Below are positions 51,385-60,440 of a stretch of DNA of 64,000 nucleotides, piece by piece. Within the stretch, counting starts at the first letter, position 1; each line of letters opens with the position of its first letter. The stretch comes from an uncultured Eubacteriales bacterium. Its GTDB lineage: Bacteria; Bacillota; Clostridia; Lachnospirales; Lachnospiraceae. A program made the position numbers and the translations under genes. The stretch is from NCBI GenBank assembly GCA_900548855.1, contig URMF01000007.1, positions 1-64,000 of the forward strand. Reading direction: 5' to 3'. A model generated the notes under the pieces. That model did no database searches. It saw only the letters and a program-made list of their open reading frames with translations, and was not told the DNA's origin.

Positions 51385-51675
51385 GTGAAAATAGTATATC
51401 AAAATAATGAGGAACGATTCGATTTTGATTCAATGAATAAAGGCTATAGAGAAGATGTATACGTATATTTAGAAAATAAGAAATATAAACTATCGATATA
51501 TACTATAACTCGCTTAAATCAAGATTTTGAGATGGAAATAAAAGAGTATGGTTTTTTTCAGATGCCAATTAATTTGATTTTAGTTGAAGATATTTCCAAG
51601 GATATTATTAACAATACAATATGTGAACTATGTAAAAGAAATTTTTTTGAAGGAATGGTGGAATGTCAGGATTAG
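51385..51675 (+). CDS. small hypothetical protein, possible immunity protein
   Basis: 96 residues, acidic, not recognised (MKIVYQNNEERFDFDSMNKG; YGFFQMPINLILVED). GTG start with GGAGG about 10 bp upstream. Its end overlaps the truncated dihydrouridine synthase by 4 nt on the opposite strand, so the insertion junction lies here. Confidence 0.45.
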   Translation: MKIVYQNNEERFDFDSMNKGYREDVYVYLENKKYKLSIYTITRLNQDFEMEIKEYGFFQMPINLILVEDISKDIINNTICELCKRNFFEGMVECQD

Positions 51676-52199
51676 AATAGACTAGATTTCATTCGTCTAT
51701 AAAATTCTTTCTGATATCTTGGATGAATGATCAGTTCCTTAATGGGATATTTTTGATAGATAGCAAGCAGGTTTTCCCATTCATGTTCGGATTCGATACC
51801 GATTCTGGTTTTAATGGAAATGTCTAACGGGCATTTTGCAAATATCTCATCTAAAAACCGATTCAGTTCATCCGGTACGCTTAGGAATCCGGCTCCTCGT
51901 TTTTTGGCAGCTACAGTTCCGGAAGGACAGCCAAGATTAAAGTTGACTTCTTCATAACCAAAGTTTTGCAGTCTTTTAGCAATCTTTAGAAACGTTTCTG
52001 TCTGGTTTGTGAGAATCTGGGGGATTACCTTCATCTCTTTATTGTTTTCCGGTGAAATATCACGAAGCTCTTTTGCACTTAAAACCTTATTTGACAAGAA
52101 TGGGGTGTAATAACAGTCAAAGCCGCCATAATGGTGATGCAGTGCATTCCGGTATATATAGGTTGTAATTCCTTCCATAGGTGCTAAATATAATCTCAT
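51672..52199 (-). pseudogene. tRNA-dihydrouridine synthase, 3' truncated
   Basis: 175 residues of a normally 310-330-residue enzyme: LAPMEGITTYIYRNALH, NFNLGCPSGTVAAKKRGAGF with the catalytic Cys, and IKTRIGIES. The frame ends after HPRYQKEFYRRMKSSLF, so the end of the TIM barrel and the helical domain are missing. AAAGGA precedes ATG 52199. Truncation coincides with the edge of the decayed immunity region, probably by a deletion or insertion. Confidence 0.8.
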
Positions 52200-52480
52200 G
52201 ATATTTGTCCTTTCCATTTAAACGATATGTCCTGATACAGTATAGCACAAAGTCAGTTGAAAATGGGAATTTCGGAGTGTGATTTTGATTTCTGTTGTTA
52301 GTGCCTGTATTATTTGGAATGTGAAGAAATATGGGGAAAGGCGATGATATGTGATAGATGTTATTGGTAAATTTGATAGCATCTGTGTAACTACATAAAG
52401 ACATTTTTGCATCTTGGAAGTGGTGGTTTGAGACTAATATTTTTGATATAATCATAGTAAGATTGTTGGAGGTATTTCTT

Positions 52481-53158
52481 ATGGAGTTGAAAGATAAATT
52501 ACAGCTTTTGAGAAAGCAGAATGGTTATTCACAGGAACAACTTGCAGATAAATTAGGAATTGCACGTCAGACAATTAGCAAATGGGAAAATGGACAGGGA
52601 GTTCCTGAATTAAATGGTTTGATTTTATTAAGTAATCTTTATGGTGTAACCATAGATCGTATTGTCAAAGAAAGTGATGAATGCAATATTTGTTTGTGCA
52701 TGCGTACAAGTACGGATATAAATAAAATCATAGAGTTTCTTCTTGTAGCTAAAAAGAATACTTATGCGTCATCTGATAATAAAACAGTTTCTTGCAGAAC
52801 CAATTCACATGATTTCTGTTATCAGGATAATATAGGGTATAAATATTATGATTCTTATTTGGGTGGGGAATGCTTTTCTGGTGAGGAGGCTGTATGGTTA
52901 CACGACATTCCTGTTTGGAGCATGAATTATGTAGGACGTGTAATTGACAAAAACTTTAATGGAGATTTTTTGAAAGAAGCACTTATGGAAGTTCCGGCAG
53001 ATGTACCATTTCGCGGACCAGAAATATATACCAAAGGTGATTACCATTATCATTGCAAAGTGAATGGAGAATTTGTGTGGTTTCAGGGATATGAAGAAAT
53101 ATTTTATATGGATAAAAAAATATATGAGTGTTATTTCCACGGAGGGGCTATTCGATAA
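52481..53158 (+). CDS. XRE regulator with DUF5680 domain
   Basis: 225 residues. N-terminal XRE helix-turn-helix (KQNGYSQEQLADKLGIARQT, then SKWENGQGVPEL, about 10-55) and a C-terminal DUF5680 domain (about 80-225, KKNTYASSDNK, SYLGGECFSGEEAVW) of unknown ligand. GGAGG precedes ATG 52481. Probably a stand-alone transcription factor; a target gene is not obvious. Confidence 0.85.
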   Translation: MELKDKLQLLRKQNGYSQEQLADKLGIARQTISKWENGQGVPELNGLILLSNLYGVTIDRIVKESDECNICLCMRTSTDINKIIEFLLVAKKNTYASSDNKTVSCRTNSHDFCYQDNIGYKYYDSYLGGECFSGEEAVWLHDIPVWSMNYVGRVIDKNFNGDFLKEALMEVPADVPFRGPEIYTKGDYHYHCKVNGEFVWFQGYEEIFYMDKKIYECYFHGGAIR

Positions 53159-53389
53159 TGGAGATAATTGAGAAGGAATAAAGAATATTGCGAGGAACAT
53201 TCTATTATACATACAAATTTCTTTTATTATGAAAAACTTTTGCACAGAAGAAGGGAAATAGATAGTTAGTTTGACGGAGAGTATATCATTTGGATGGTAT
53301 GCTCTTTTTATTGTCTGATCTATTATTGTATTCCCTGTTTTTCTATGGTAGGATGATGATATCGAAGTCAAAAACAAATGAGGTAATAT

Positions 53390-54055
53390 ATGTTAGGAAA
53401 TAAACGGGGAAACCTTCTTAGAGATTATGTGGCAGATTATACAGTGTTTGATTTGGAAACAACGGGAATTCGCCCGGACTATGATGCCATCATTGAAATT
53501 TCGGCGGTAAAAGTAAGAGATGGAAGGGTGGCAGATACCTTCAGCAGTTTGATTAATCCGGGACGGCGGATACCTTATGGGGCAACGGCGGTAAATGGAA
53601 TCAGCGATGAGATGGTGGCAGATGAGCCGGAGCTAGAGCTTGTTTTTCCGAAGTTTAATGAATTTATTGGTGAGGATGTTCTGGTGGGACATAACATACA
53701 CTCCTTTGATATGAAATTTATATGGAGGGCGGCAGAGGATTTATTGGGACAGACCGTCAGCAATGATTATATCGATACCCTTCCGATGGCAAGACAGCGT
53801 CTGCCGCAGCTTAGCCATCACAAGCTGGTGGATCTTGCTGCCTATTACGAAATCAGTACAGCAGGTGCCCATAGAGCATTAAAGGATTGTATGATGAACC
53901 AGAAGTGTTTTGAGCGGATGGCAAAAGAAAGTGTAGCGTATTCTCCGAAGCTTTGTCCAAGATGCGGCAGCGAATTAAGACGCAGAAATGGAAAATACGG
54001 GGAATTTTGGGGATGTAGTGGATTTCCTGCCTGTCGATATACCCAAAACTGCTGA
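53390..54055 (+). CDS. DEDDh 3'-5' exonuclease with C-terminal zinc ribbon
   Basis: 221 residues. Exo I VFDLETTGIRP (about 19), Exo II VGHNIHSFDMKF (about 100) and Exo III GAHRALKDCMMNQ (about 161), as in DNA polymerase III epsilon-type nucleases. The C-terminal LCPRCGSELRRRNGKYGEFWGCSGFPACRY is a topoisomerase-type zinc ribbon that would bind DNA (read as two strands). Cytosolic DNA processing or repair. Confidence 0.9.
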   Translation: MLGNKRGNLLRDYVADYTVFDLETTGIRPDYDAIIEISAVKVRDGRVADTFSSLINPGRRIPYGATAVNGISDEMVADEPELELVFPKFNEFIGEDVLVGHNIHSFDMKFIWRAAEDLLGQTVSNDYIDTLPMARQRLPQLSHHKLVDLAAYYEISTAGAHRALKDCMMNQKCFERMAKESVAYSPKLCPRCGSELRRRNGKYGEFWGCSGFPACRYTQNC

Positions 54056-54077
54056 GATTATCCGTTCCGGTGAGTAG

Positions 54078-54254
54078 CAGACGAAACAGACAGATTCGAA
54101 TGCACTTTTTTATAAAAGTATCATAGATCAGGATGCTAATGCGGTTGTTATATGTAATTTTTGGCATGAAATTATTTATATGAATCCCGCTGCGGTGAAG
54201 CGTTATGAAAAATCAGAGAGAAGATTGTTTAAGAAAGAGAGCTGGATTATATGA
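54078..54254 (+). pseudogene. PAS-domain protein fragment
   Basis: In one frame: LFYKSIIDQDANAVVICN, HEIIYMNPAAVKRYEKSE, ending ESWII-stop at 54254. This is the first half of a PAS domain common in Lachnospiraceae regulators. The N- and C-terminal parts are missing. The following GNAT start overlaps its stop. Confidence 0.55.
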
Positions 54255-55024
54255 TTTTTACAAATAAAGAAATAGTGCAGGTTGCTATGAGGCAGTCAGC
54301 AATAGATGCAAATTGTAATGTAGAGGATTTTTCTAAAAAAGAAAATGTAGTAGTTGCATCTGCAACAAATGAACATGCAAGAAAATATCTGAAATTGCCT
54401 TTTGATTGTAATTTGATTTCATATGGCAACAATATTGTGGCGTCCATAAAAGAAGAATATAGAGAAATTGTCCAGTTGTACATTAACAAATATTCTGTAG
54501 AACATTGTTTTGAGACTCCGAATATGCATGTGCTGAATGATGAAATGCAAAGACATGGGTTAAGGGTTTGCTTTATGGCGGAATATTTTTTGCCAGATGT
54601 AAATCATTTAGTGAAGCGGACTTGTAATTATGAATTGAAAATTCTGAGACAGAAGGATTTTGCTGGTTTGTATAAGCCTGAATGGGAAAATGCTCTTTGT
54701 GAAAAGCGAAGAGAACTGGATGTATTGGGTGTAGCTGCGTATGACAATGAAAAAATGATAGGGCTGGCGGCGTGTTCAGCGGATTGTGAATCCATGTGGC
54801 AAATAGGAGTTGATGTTTTGCCTGAATATCGAAGGAGAGGCATTGCATCAGCACTTACAAGCAGGTTAGCATTAGAAATACTCAATGCAGGAAAAGTCCC
54901 GTTTTATTGTGCTGCATGGAGCAATCTCAAATCTGTCAGAAATGCCATTAAGAGTGGATTTAGACCGGCTTGGGTTGAAATGACAGTAAAAGATATGGAT
55001 ACTGTGACAGAAATGAATAAGTGA
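54251..55024 (+). CDS. GNAT family N-acetyltransferase
   Basis: 257 residues. The N-terminal half is a less conserved domain; the C-terminal half carries the acetyl-CoA motif QIGVDVLPEYRRRGIASAL (about 182-200) and YCAAWSNLKSVRNAIKSGF. Substrate unknown. It lies next to the PAS scrap. Confidence 0.85.
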   Translation: MIFTNKEIVQVAMRQSAIDANCNVEDFSKKENVVVASATNEHARKYLKLPFDCNLISYGNNIVASIKEEYREIVQLYINKYSVEHCFETPNMHVLNDEMQRHGLRVCFMAEYFLPDVNHLVKRTCNYELKILRQKDFAGLYKPEWENALCEKRRELDVLGVAAYDNEKMIGLAACSADCESMWQIGVDVLPEYRRRGIASALTSRLALEILNAGKVPFYCAAWSNLKSVRNAIKSGFRPAWVEMTVKDMDTVTEMNK

Positions 55025-55110
55025 GAGGCAGCATTATGATAGGATGCCAATGAAAGGTGGTCCCATGTCAGGATTTAGTACAAATTAAAATTAGAAGTAT
55101 CCTTAAAAAT

Positions 55111-56445
55111 CTAGCTTTTCAAGTCCCTCTCACCGGCATTTCCCCCTAAACGGGAACGCCGTAACAGTATTTGTTCCTGAATCTCAAGATTAGACAGTTT
55201 TCGCTTTCCACTAGGTGTCTTTATAAATACCTCACCTTTAGAGGTTGCGTATAACCAGTCACCTGAATATGGAAAAACATCCACTTCTACAATATAAGTA
55301 TCGGGTTGTATTTCTCCTGATGCAGTGGCAATTTTATTGAATTTTATGTTGTATAAATCCGGGCTGACATAGGGCTCCGCCTGGCTTAGAACCTCTGAGA
55401 TTTTTCTTTGTATGGTATCAATTTCTTCATAGGATAACCGGACGCCCGTTATTATTCTGTCATTGGCAACACCCCAGAAGATTTTTCCGGTTTCCTGCAG
55501 ACTGCTGTTTAGGTAAGCGTTTACGTAGATTTCAGCATTGGCAATAATGGAATTGCATGGTCGGTTTCCTTTAATCTCCTTTAGCTCTATAGCAGGATTT
55601 TCTCCATAAGGAAACAAATCGCCTGTCCGGTACAGTACCGGTTCAATTGAATCACCGGTATCAGCGGCCGCCATATCGGGCATATTACGCCAAATCATTT
55701 GATAATTATAAGAAACCGGGCTCATTTGCCGAGATGGTGGCAGTAAATACAATGCATTGAGATTCTGTTGTGCAAATATGGATTCGAGCCGTTTATTTTC
55801 AGCAAGAATAAGCTGGATTCCTTTCAGCTTTGATAAAATATCGATTATCATATAGCACATGGTTTCATCCATTCCTGCCAATATGCTATCGGCAATCAAT
55901 ATGGAGCCTGCAGGAATTTTAGACAACAGGCAGACAAAATCCAGATATCGCTGCTCGCTAGAGGACATTACAACATTTATTTCCGCTTTGGCAAGGCAGT
56001 TGCCAAGAATATGATGCTCTTTCAATCCTAAATTCCAGAGGAAACGCTGGGCATTTTGAATGTCACTTCTGGTGTATTTCTGATGCTTGGTTCTTTCCAA
56101 ATCAGGAAAATAGAAAAATAAATTTTCACGGTTGATTTTTGAGAGTTTTTTAATATCATCGAAGCTCTTGAGCAATATATGTGAGGACTGGCTGGTATGG
56201 TGCTGGATTAAGGCTATATTCTCATCTGCGGAATGAACCTGTAAGCGTGTATATCCTTCCCGCTCGGAATTTTGATGGTATTGCAGAAGCTTTGAACCCA
56301 AAAAAACGGAATATACTGCTGCTAATAATTGTGTTTTTCCCATTGCGTTATCCCCGAAAATTACATTGATTTTATTATCGCATAACGGAAACCGCTGGTG
56401 TTCAATTGGACCAAAATTTTCGAGTCGTATTTCTTTTATAAACAT
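55111..56445 (-). CDS. AAA ATPase fused to a Schlafen/AlbA_2 domain
   Basis: 444 residues. The N-terminal SMC/RecF-like ATPase (about 1-240) has IRLENFGPIE, Walker A FGDNAMGKTQ (about 30-39), a signature-like SSSEQRYLDF (about 160) and a Walker B region SILIADSILAGMDE (about 180). The C-terminal half (about 270-420) starts NPAIELKEIKGN, typical of SLFN-AlbA_2 nucleic-acid-binding domains, and includes GKIFWGVAND. Either a conflict/defence effector or a DNA-repair factor. No partner gene is adjacent. Confidence 0.7.
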   Translation of the reverse strand: MFIKEIRLENFGPIEHQRFPLCDNKINVIFGDNAMGKTQLLAAVYSVFLGSKLLQYHQNSEREGYTRLQVHSADENIALIQHHTSQSSHILLKSFDDIKKLSKINRENLFFYFPDLERTKHQKYTRSDIQNAQRFLWNLGLKEHHILGNCLAKAEINVVMSSSEQRYLDFVCLLSKIPAGSILIADSILAGMDETMCYMIIDILSKLKGIQLILAENKRLESIFAQQNLNALYLLPPSRQMSPVSYNYQMIWRNMPDMAAADTGDSIEPVLYRTGDLFPYGENPAIELKEIKGNRPCNSIIANAEIYVNAYLNSSLQETGKIFWGVANDRIITGVRLSYEEIDTIQRKISEVLSQAEPYVSPDLYNIKFNKIATASGEIQPDTYIVEVDVFPYSGDWLYATSKGEVFIKTPSGKRKLSNLEIQEQILLRRSRLGGNAGERDLKS

Positions 56446-56540
56446 AGTATTTTCCTCACTTTTTGTCGGTGGCTCTATTGTATCATAGCGGGCGCATTTG
56501 CTTTAGCCGTTATAAAGCCTGCCAGAGGCTGCAAACATCT

Positions 56541-57608
56541 TTAGCAATGGAAAATCTTCCGGAGAGTCTCATCCTCTTTTAACAGCTCTTTCGCCTTTAT
56601 CCGGTATTTTTCCTCATGCAGATAGGTATGGCGGAATGGCTTGATGGAAGGTGCCCGCTCAATTGCCTGCTCATAGGCATGGATATCCAGATTCAGGGTT
56701 TCTACATAGTTAAAGAAGCCGGTATCGGTAAAAATAGTATGCACCCGTTTAGAACGGTGCTCCTGTACAAGGCTCATCAGGTAAGTGGCAATCCCCACCT
56801 GGATTCCGTGAAGCTGGGGAGCCTCCAGCATTTTGTCCAGGGCGTGGGAGATTAAATGTTCACTGCCGCTGGTAGGTGCACTGCTTCCGGCGATTTCATT
56901 TGCAATGCCGCTCATGGCAAGAGAATCCAATAATTCCTTTAAAAATAAATCATCCCGTATACTGGCAAAGGGAGTCCGGACAAAGCTGTTAACAGCTTTT
57001 TTTGCAATCATCATGGCGAAATCGTTCACCTCGGTAAGCCCTAAATCTTCTTCAAACTGCCAGTCGTAAAGGGCGGTAATCTTTGAAACCATATCCCCGA
57101 TTCCGGAATAGAGAAACCGCTCCGGCGCACTTTTAATGACCGCAGTATCTACTATAATTCCGTATGCCATTCTTGCCGGGACGGAATTTCGTCTGCCGTC
57201 TATTATCAGGGAAGCGCTTGCGCTGGAAAATCCGTCGCTGGAGGCAGAGGTGGGAATGCTGATAAATGGAAGCTTTCTTAAAAATCCGGTGTATTTTGCG
57301 GCATCAATTACCTTTCCACCGCCCAGTCCAATCACCGCCTGTGTCTTAACCGGCAGATTAAATGCCAGGGTGGAGATATCATTGAGACACACGGAATCCA
57401 GCTCCTGATATTCTAACACCTCGATACCTGCAGCCTGTAAGGAGTTCATGACGGTATTTCCAAACATGTCAATCAAGCCGTTGCCAAAAAAGATGACGAC
57501 CTTCTTTATATCACTTTCCTTTAAATAAACGCCAATCCGGCCAAGGGCACCTGCCTCAACCTTTAAAAGTGTCGGAATTGCGATGTAATCATTGTTTTTT
57601 TGTGCCAT
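56541..57608 (-). CDS. sn-glycerol-1-phosphate dehydrogenase (AraM/EgsA type)
   Basis: 355 residues of the iron-containing alcohol dehydrogenase superfamily. NAD loop GLGGGKVIDAAKY (about 94), SIPTSASSDGFSS (about 116), metal-ligand SGSEHLISHALD (about 247) and HGIQVGIAT (about 264). The archaeal/AraM branch reduces DHAP to glycerol-1-phosphate. In Firmicutes it makes heptaprenylglyceryl-type lipid precursors, or is of unknown use. Divergent from yitT across about 210 bp. Confidence 0.85.
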   Translation of the reverse strand: MAQKNNDYIAIPTLLKVEAGALGRIGVYLKESDIKKVVIFFGNGLIDMFGNTVMNSLQAAGIEVLEYQELDSVCLNDISTLAFNLPVKTQAVIGLGGGKVIDAAKYTGFLRKLPFISIPTSASSDGFSSASASLIIDGRRNSVPARMAYGIIVDTAVIKSAPERFLYSGIGDMVSKITALYDWQFEEDLGLTEVNDFAMMIAKKAVNSFVRTPFASIRDDLFLKELLDSLAMSGIANEIAGSSAPTSGSEHLISHALDKMLEAPQLHGIQVGIATYLMSLVQEHRSKRVHTIFTDTGFFNYVETLNLDIHAYEQAIERAPSIKPFRHTYLHEEKYRIKAKELLKEDETLRKIFHC

Positions 57609-57820
57609 GGCTGTATTCCTTTCTTTGTATGGATATTTATATGATTGCCATTTTGAATATGATTATAACAGATTTATTGCAGCATTGCTGGATAAAATAA
57701 AAAATTTTCCGGGAAAACAGAATTCTGTTGAGGTTCTCCGGACGGTTTGTTATATTTAAGATATAAGATGAAAGGTAAATGTGTGAGCGAGACAGAATAT
57801 TTGGTTTGGAGGGGATTGCG

Positions 57821-58699
57821 ATGGGGATAGCAGACAGGAAATTTTGGGAAAGAAATGCAGTGGCAGTGATGGGAATGCTGCTTTTTGCCGCAGGCGTCAA
57901 TCTGTTTATTGTACCTGCTGATTTATATAATGGAGGTGTAATGGGAATCAGCCAGATTATCCGTACCTTGCTGGTACGCTATCTGCATATCCATTTTGGA
58001 AGTACAGATATTGCCGGTATCATCAATTTGATTCTCAATATACCATTGTTTATTTTAGCTTATGTGTCTATCGGGAAAAATTTTTTTGTGCGGACGGTAG
58101 TCTGTGTGCTGAGCCAGACATTGTTTCTGAGTATTCTGCCCATTCCGGATACGCCAATTGTGGGAGATGCACTGACTGCCAGTATCATTGGCGGAATTAT
58201 GGCGGGAACCGGTATTGGAATTGCACTGCGTTTTGGCGGTTCTAGTGGGGGAATGGATATCGCAGGAATGTATTTTACAAAAAAGTATAAGGATTTCAGT
58301 GTGGGCAGGGTGTCATTGGCGGTAAATGTGCTGGTTTATGGAATCTGTGCGCTTCTGTTCGGAGTTCAGACCGCTGTTTACAGTATCATTTATTCCGCTG
58401 TCAGCATGTTAATGTCGGATAAAACCCATACCCAGAATATCAATACAGAGGTACTGGTTTTCACGAAGGAGGAGCCGGAGAAAATCCTGAATTATATCGT
58501 GCAGGAATTTAACCGGGATGCCACCTGGTGGGAGGCAAAGGGAGGATACACGGAGAGTAAGACTTATATGATTATTACGGTACTGTCAAAATACGAATGC
58601 GCCCATTTGAGAAGAGAACTGAGAATGATTGATGAACACGCCTTTGTTGTCGCCAGGGATGGCATAAAAATTGAAGGAAGGTATGAAAAGCATTTGTAA
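57821..58699 (+). CDS. YitT family membrane protein (DUF2179)
   Basis: 292 residues: five or six membrane helices (about 10-205) including GGSSGGMDIAGMYF, then a cytoplasmic DUF2179 domain (about 210-285) with VLVFTKEEPEKI and GGYTESKTYMIITVLSKYE. The family is widespread in Firmicutes, with no firm substrate. GGAGGGG before ATG 57821. Confidence 0.9.
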   Translation: MGIADRKFWERNAVAVMGMLLFAAGVNLFIVPADLYNGGVMGISQIIRTLLVRYLHIHFGSTDIAGIINLILNIPLFILAYVSIGKNFFVRTVVCVLSQTLFLSILPIPDTPIVGDALTASIIGGIMAGTGIGIALRFGGSSGGMDIAGMYFTKKYKDFSVGRVSLAVNVLVYGICALLFGVQTAVYSIIYSAVSMLMSDKTHTQNINTEVLVFTKEEPEKILNYIVQEFNRDATWWEAKGGYTESKTYMIITVLSKYECAHLRRELRMIDEHAFVVARDGIKIEGRYEKHL

Positions 58700-58705
58700 T
58701 GTGGA

Positions 58706-60112
58706 TTATGAAACAATATTCTGCAGCCAGATTCCCTTCTTTACCAGAATAAATCCCACCACAGATTTAACGATATCCCCTGCCTGTACCAGAGTATAGA
58801 TTGCGATTACCGGCAAGGCGGTGAAGTGGCTTAGGGTATATGCAATTACAACACTGACGCACCAGATAAATACACTGTCAAACAGGAAGGTGATAATGGT
58901 CTTGCCGCCGGAGCGCAGTGTAAAATAACAGGCGTGCAGGAATGCATTTTGCGGCATGAAAATGGCAGTAACCATGATAAACTGCTTTGCCAGCAGCTTT
59001 GCCTCTGCATTGGTATTGTAAAACCTCGGAAATACCGGAGCCATAATCAGCATAACAAGGGCGGCAGCGGTACAGCAGGCAACGGAAAAGGCAATCATCT
59101 TATTATCGGTATCTCTCGCCCTCTTCATATCCCCGGCGCCTAACAGCTGTCCCACAATAATGGCTACCGAGTCTCCCAGTGCGATAAATACAATGTTAAA
59201 TACATTGTTAATGGTGTTGGATATATTGAGCCCGGCTACCACGTTAAGTCCCCGGACAGAGTAGCACTGGGTAAGCATTGCCATACCGGCAGCCCACAGG
59301 GTCTCATTTAAGAGGAGGGGAGTTCCCTTTGTCAGTATCTTTTTGACAAGAAATGCAGGAACCTTCAGGGTATGGTAAAGTCCTTCGGTAAAGGCATTCT
59401 TTTCCTTGTGGCGGTGGGTCCATATGACAATAATTAATACCTCCACATAGCGGGAAAGCACGGTAGCAATCGCGGCACCCTGAACGCCCAGCTTCGGGAA
59501 TCCAAATTTTCCGTATATTAAAAGGTAGTTAAATACAAGGTTTACAAGGACGGAAATAATACCTGCCTTCATGGGTAGTACCGTTTCCCCGCATTCCCGT
59601 AGGGTGCTGGCATAGACCTGTCCCAGCATAAATGCAGGAAGCCCAATCAGCATAATCATCAGATACTGTCTGCCATACATAAGTGTTGCTGCGGCATCCG
59701 TGGAGCTTGCTTCGCCCTTTAGATACATTTGAATCAGGGAGGAACCTGCTGTTAAAAACAACATAATTGTAATCGCCGTAAGCAGTGCTGCCATCCAGAG
59801 CTTAAACCGGAAGGTATTGCGTACACCTTCTGTATCATTTTGTCCAAAATACTGTGCAGTAAAAATACCGGCACCGGAAACACCGCCGAAAATGCACAGA
59901 TTGTATACGAAAATCAGCTGGTTTACAATGGCAGCGCCGGACATCTGCTCGGTTCCAATCTGTCCCACCATTATGTTATCTAAAAGTCCCACAAAATTAG
60001 TGATTCCATTCTGAAGCATAATTGGTACGGCAACTGTCAGTACCATTTTATAAAATTGTTTGTCGCCAATAAAACGACTAAAAAATCTCTGTTTTTTCGT
60101 AGTAGTTTTCAT
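58706..60112 (-). CDS. MATE family efflux transporter
   Basis: 468 residues with twelve membrane helices in two similar halves, starting AVPIMLQNGITNFVGLLDNIMVG (TM1) and with GAAIVNQL, QVYASTLRECGETVLPM and GDSVAIIVGQLLGAGDMKRA in typical places. Exports cationic drugs or metabolites with Na+ or H+ antiport. It is divergent from the two-component operon and shares its upstream region with the TTGTTTAG boxes. Confidence 0.93.
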   Translation of the reverse strand: MKTTTKKQRFFSRFIGDKQFYKMVLTVAVPIMLQNGITNFVGLLDNIMVGQIGTEQMSGAAIVNQLIFVYNLCIFGGVSGAGIFTAQYFGQNDTEGVRNTFRFKLWMAALLTAITIMLFLTAGSSLIQMYLKGEASSTDAAATLMYGRQYLMIMLIGLPAFMLGQVYASTLRECGETVLPMKAGIISVLVNLVFNYLLIYGKFGFPKLGVQGAAIATVLSRYVEVLIIVIWTHRHKEKNAFTEGLYHTLKVPAFLVKKILTKGTPLLLNETLWAAGMAMLTQCYSVRGLNVVAGLNISNTINNVFNIVFIALGDSVAIIVGQLLGAGDMKRARDTDNKMIAFSVACCTAAALVMLIMAPVFPRFYNTNAEAKLLAKQFIMVTAIFMPQNAFLHACYFTLRSGGKTIITFLFDSVFIWCVSVVIAYTLSHFTALPVIAIYTLVQAGDIVKSVVGFILVKKGIWLQNIVS

Positions 60113-60217
60113 TTTCTTTCTCCTGTTGCATGAATTTCCTGTTCCGCTGATAGCTGAACGGAATAAAATGTGTTAAATGCTAATCTACTATAATTAGAGA
60201 GGAAATGCAACCATTTT

Positions 60218-60259
60218 TTGTTTAGGATTTGTTTAGCTTTTATACCGGTTTTTGTTTAG
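60218..60259 (+). promoter_or_regulatory. TTGTTTAG triple box upstream of the two-component operon
   Basis: TTGTTTAG at 60218, 60229 and 60252 (gaps of 3 and 15 bp), between the divergent MATE and kinase genes. Identical geometry recurs at 63248. Probably the OmpR-type regulator's site. Confidence 0.65.
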
Positions 60260-60302
60260 CTCTGTGATTTACAATAGGGATACTGTATTTCTGTGAGGCA
60301 TA

Positions 60303-60330
60303 TTGCACTTATGACAGACTGGGGTATAAT
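60303..60330 (+). promoter_or_regulatory. promoter of the histidine kinase operon
   Basis: TTGCAC (60303-60308), 16-bp spacer, TATAAT (60325-60330). Transcription should start near 60337, just before the long hairpin. Confidence 0.7.
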
Positions 60331-60340
60331 AAGGATATGA

Positions 60341-60414
60341 TGTCAGGTGCTTGGGAAACTCTTTATTTTGTACAACGTGCGGTTTTAAACAAAAAGTTTC
60401 CCAAGCACCTGACA
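60341..60414 (+). repeat. 20-bp perfect inverted repeat in the 5' leader
   Basis: Arms 60341-60360 and 60395-60414 are exact reverse complements (20 of 20), loop 34 nt. It would form a very stable stem at the extreme 5' end of the kinase mRNA, ending 12 bp before the AAGGAG site. No T-run follows the stem. Confidence 0.8.
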
Positions 60415-60440
60415 TGGAGGGTCGTGAAAGGAGCGGGCAG

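Noticed and set aside
53262..53320. Possible terminator after the XRE-DUF5680 gene
   Set aside because: GAGAGTATA and TATGCTCTTTTT pair only with mismatches; too weak to annotate.
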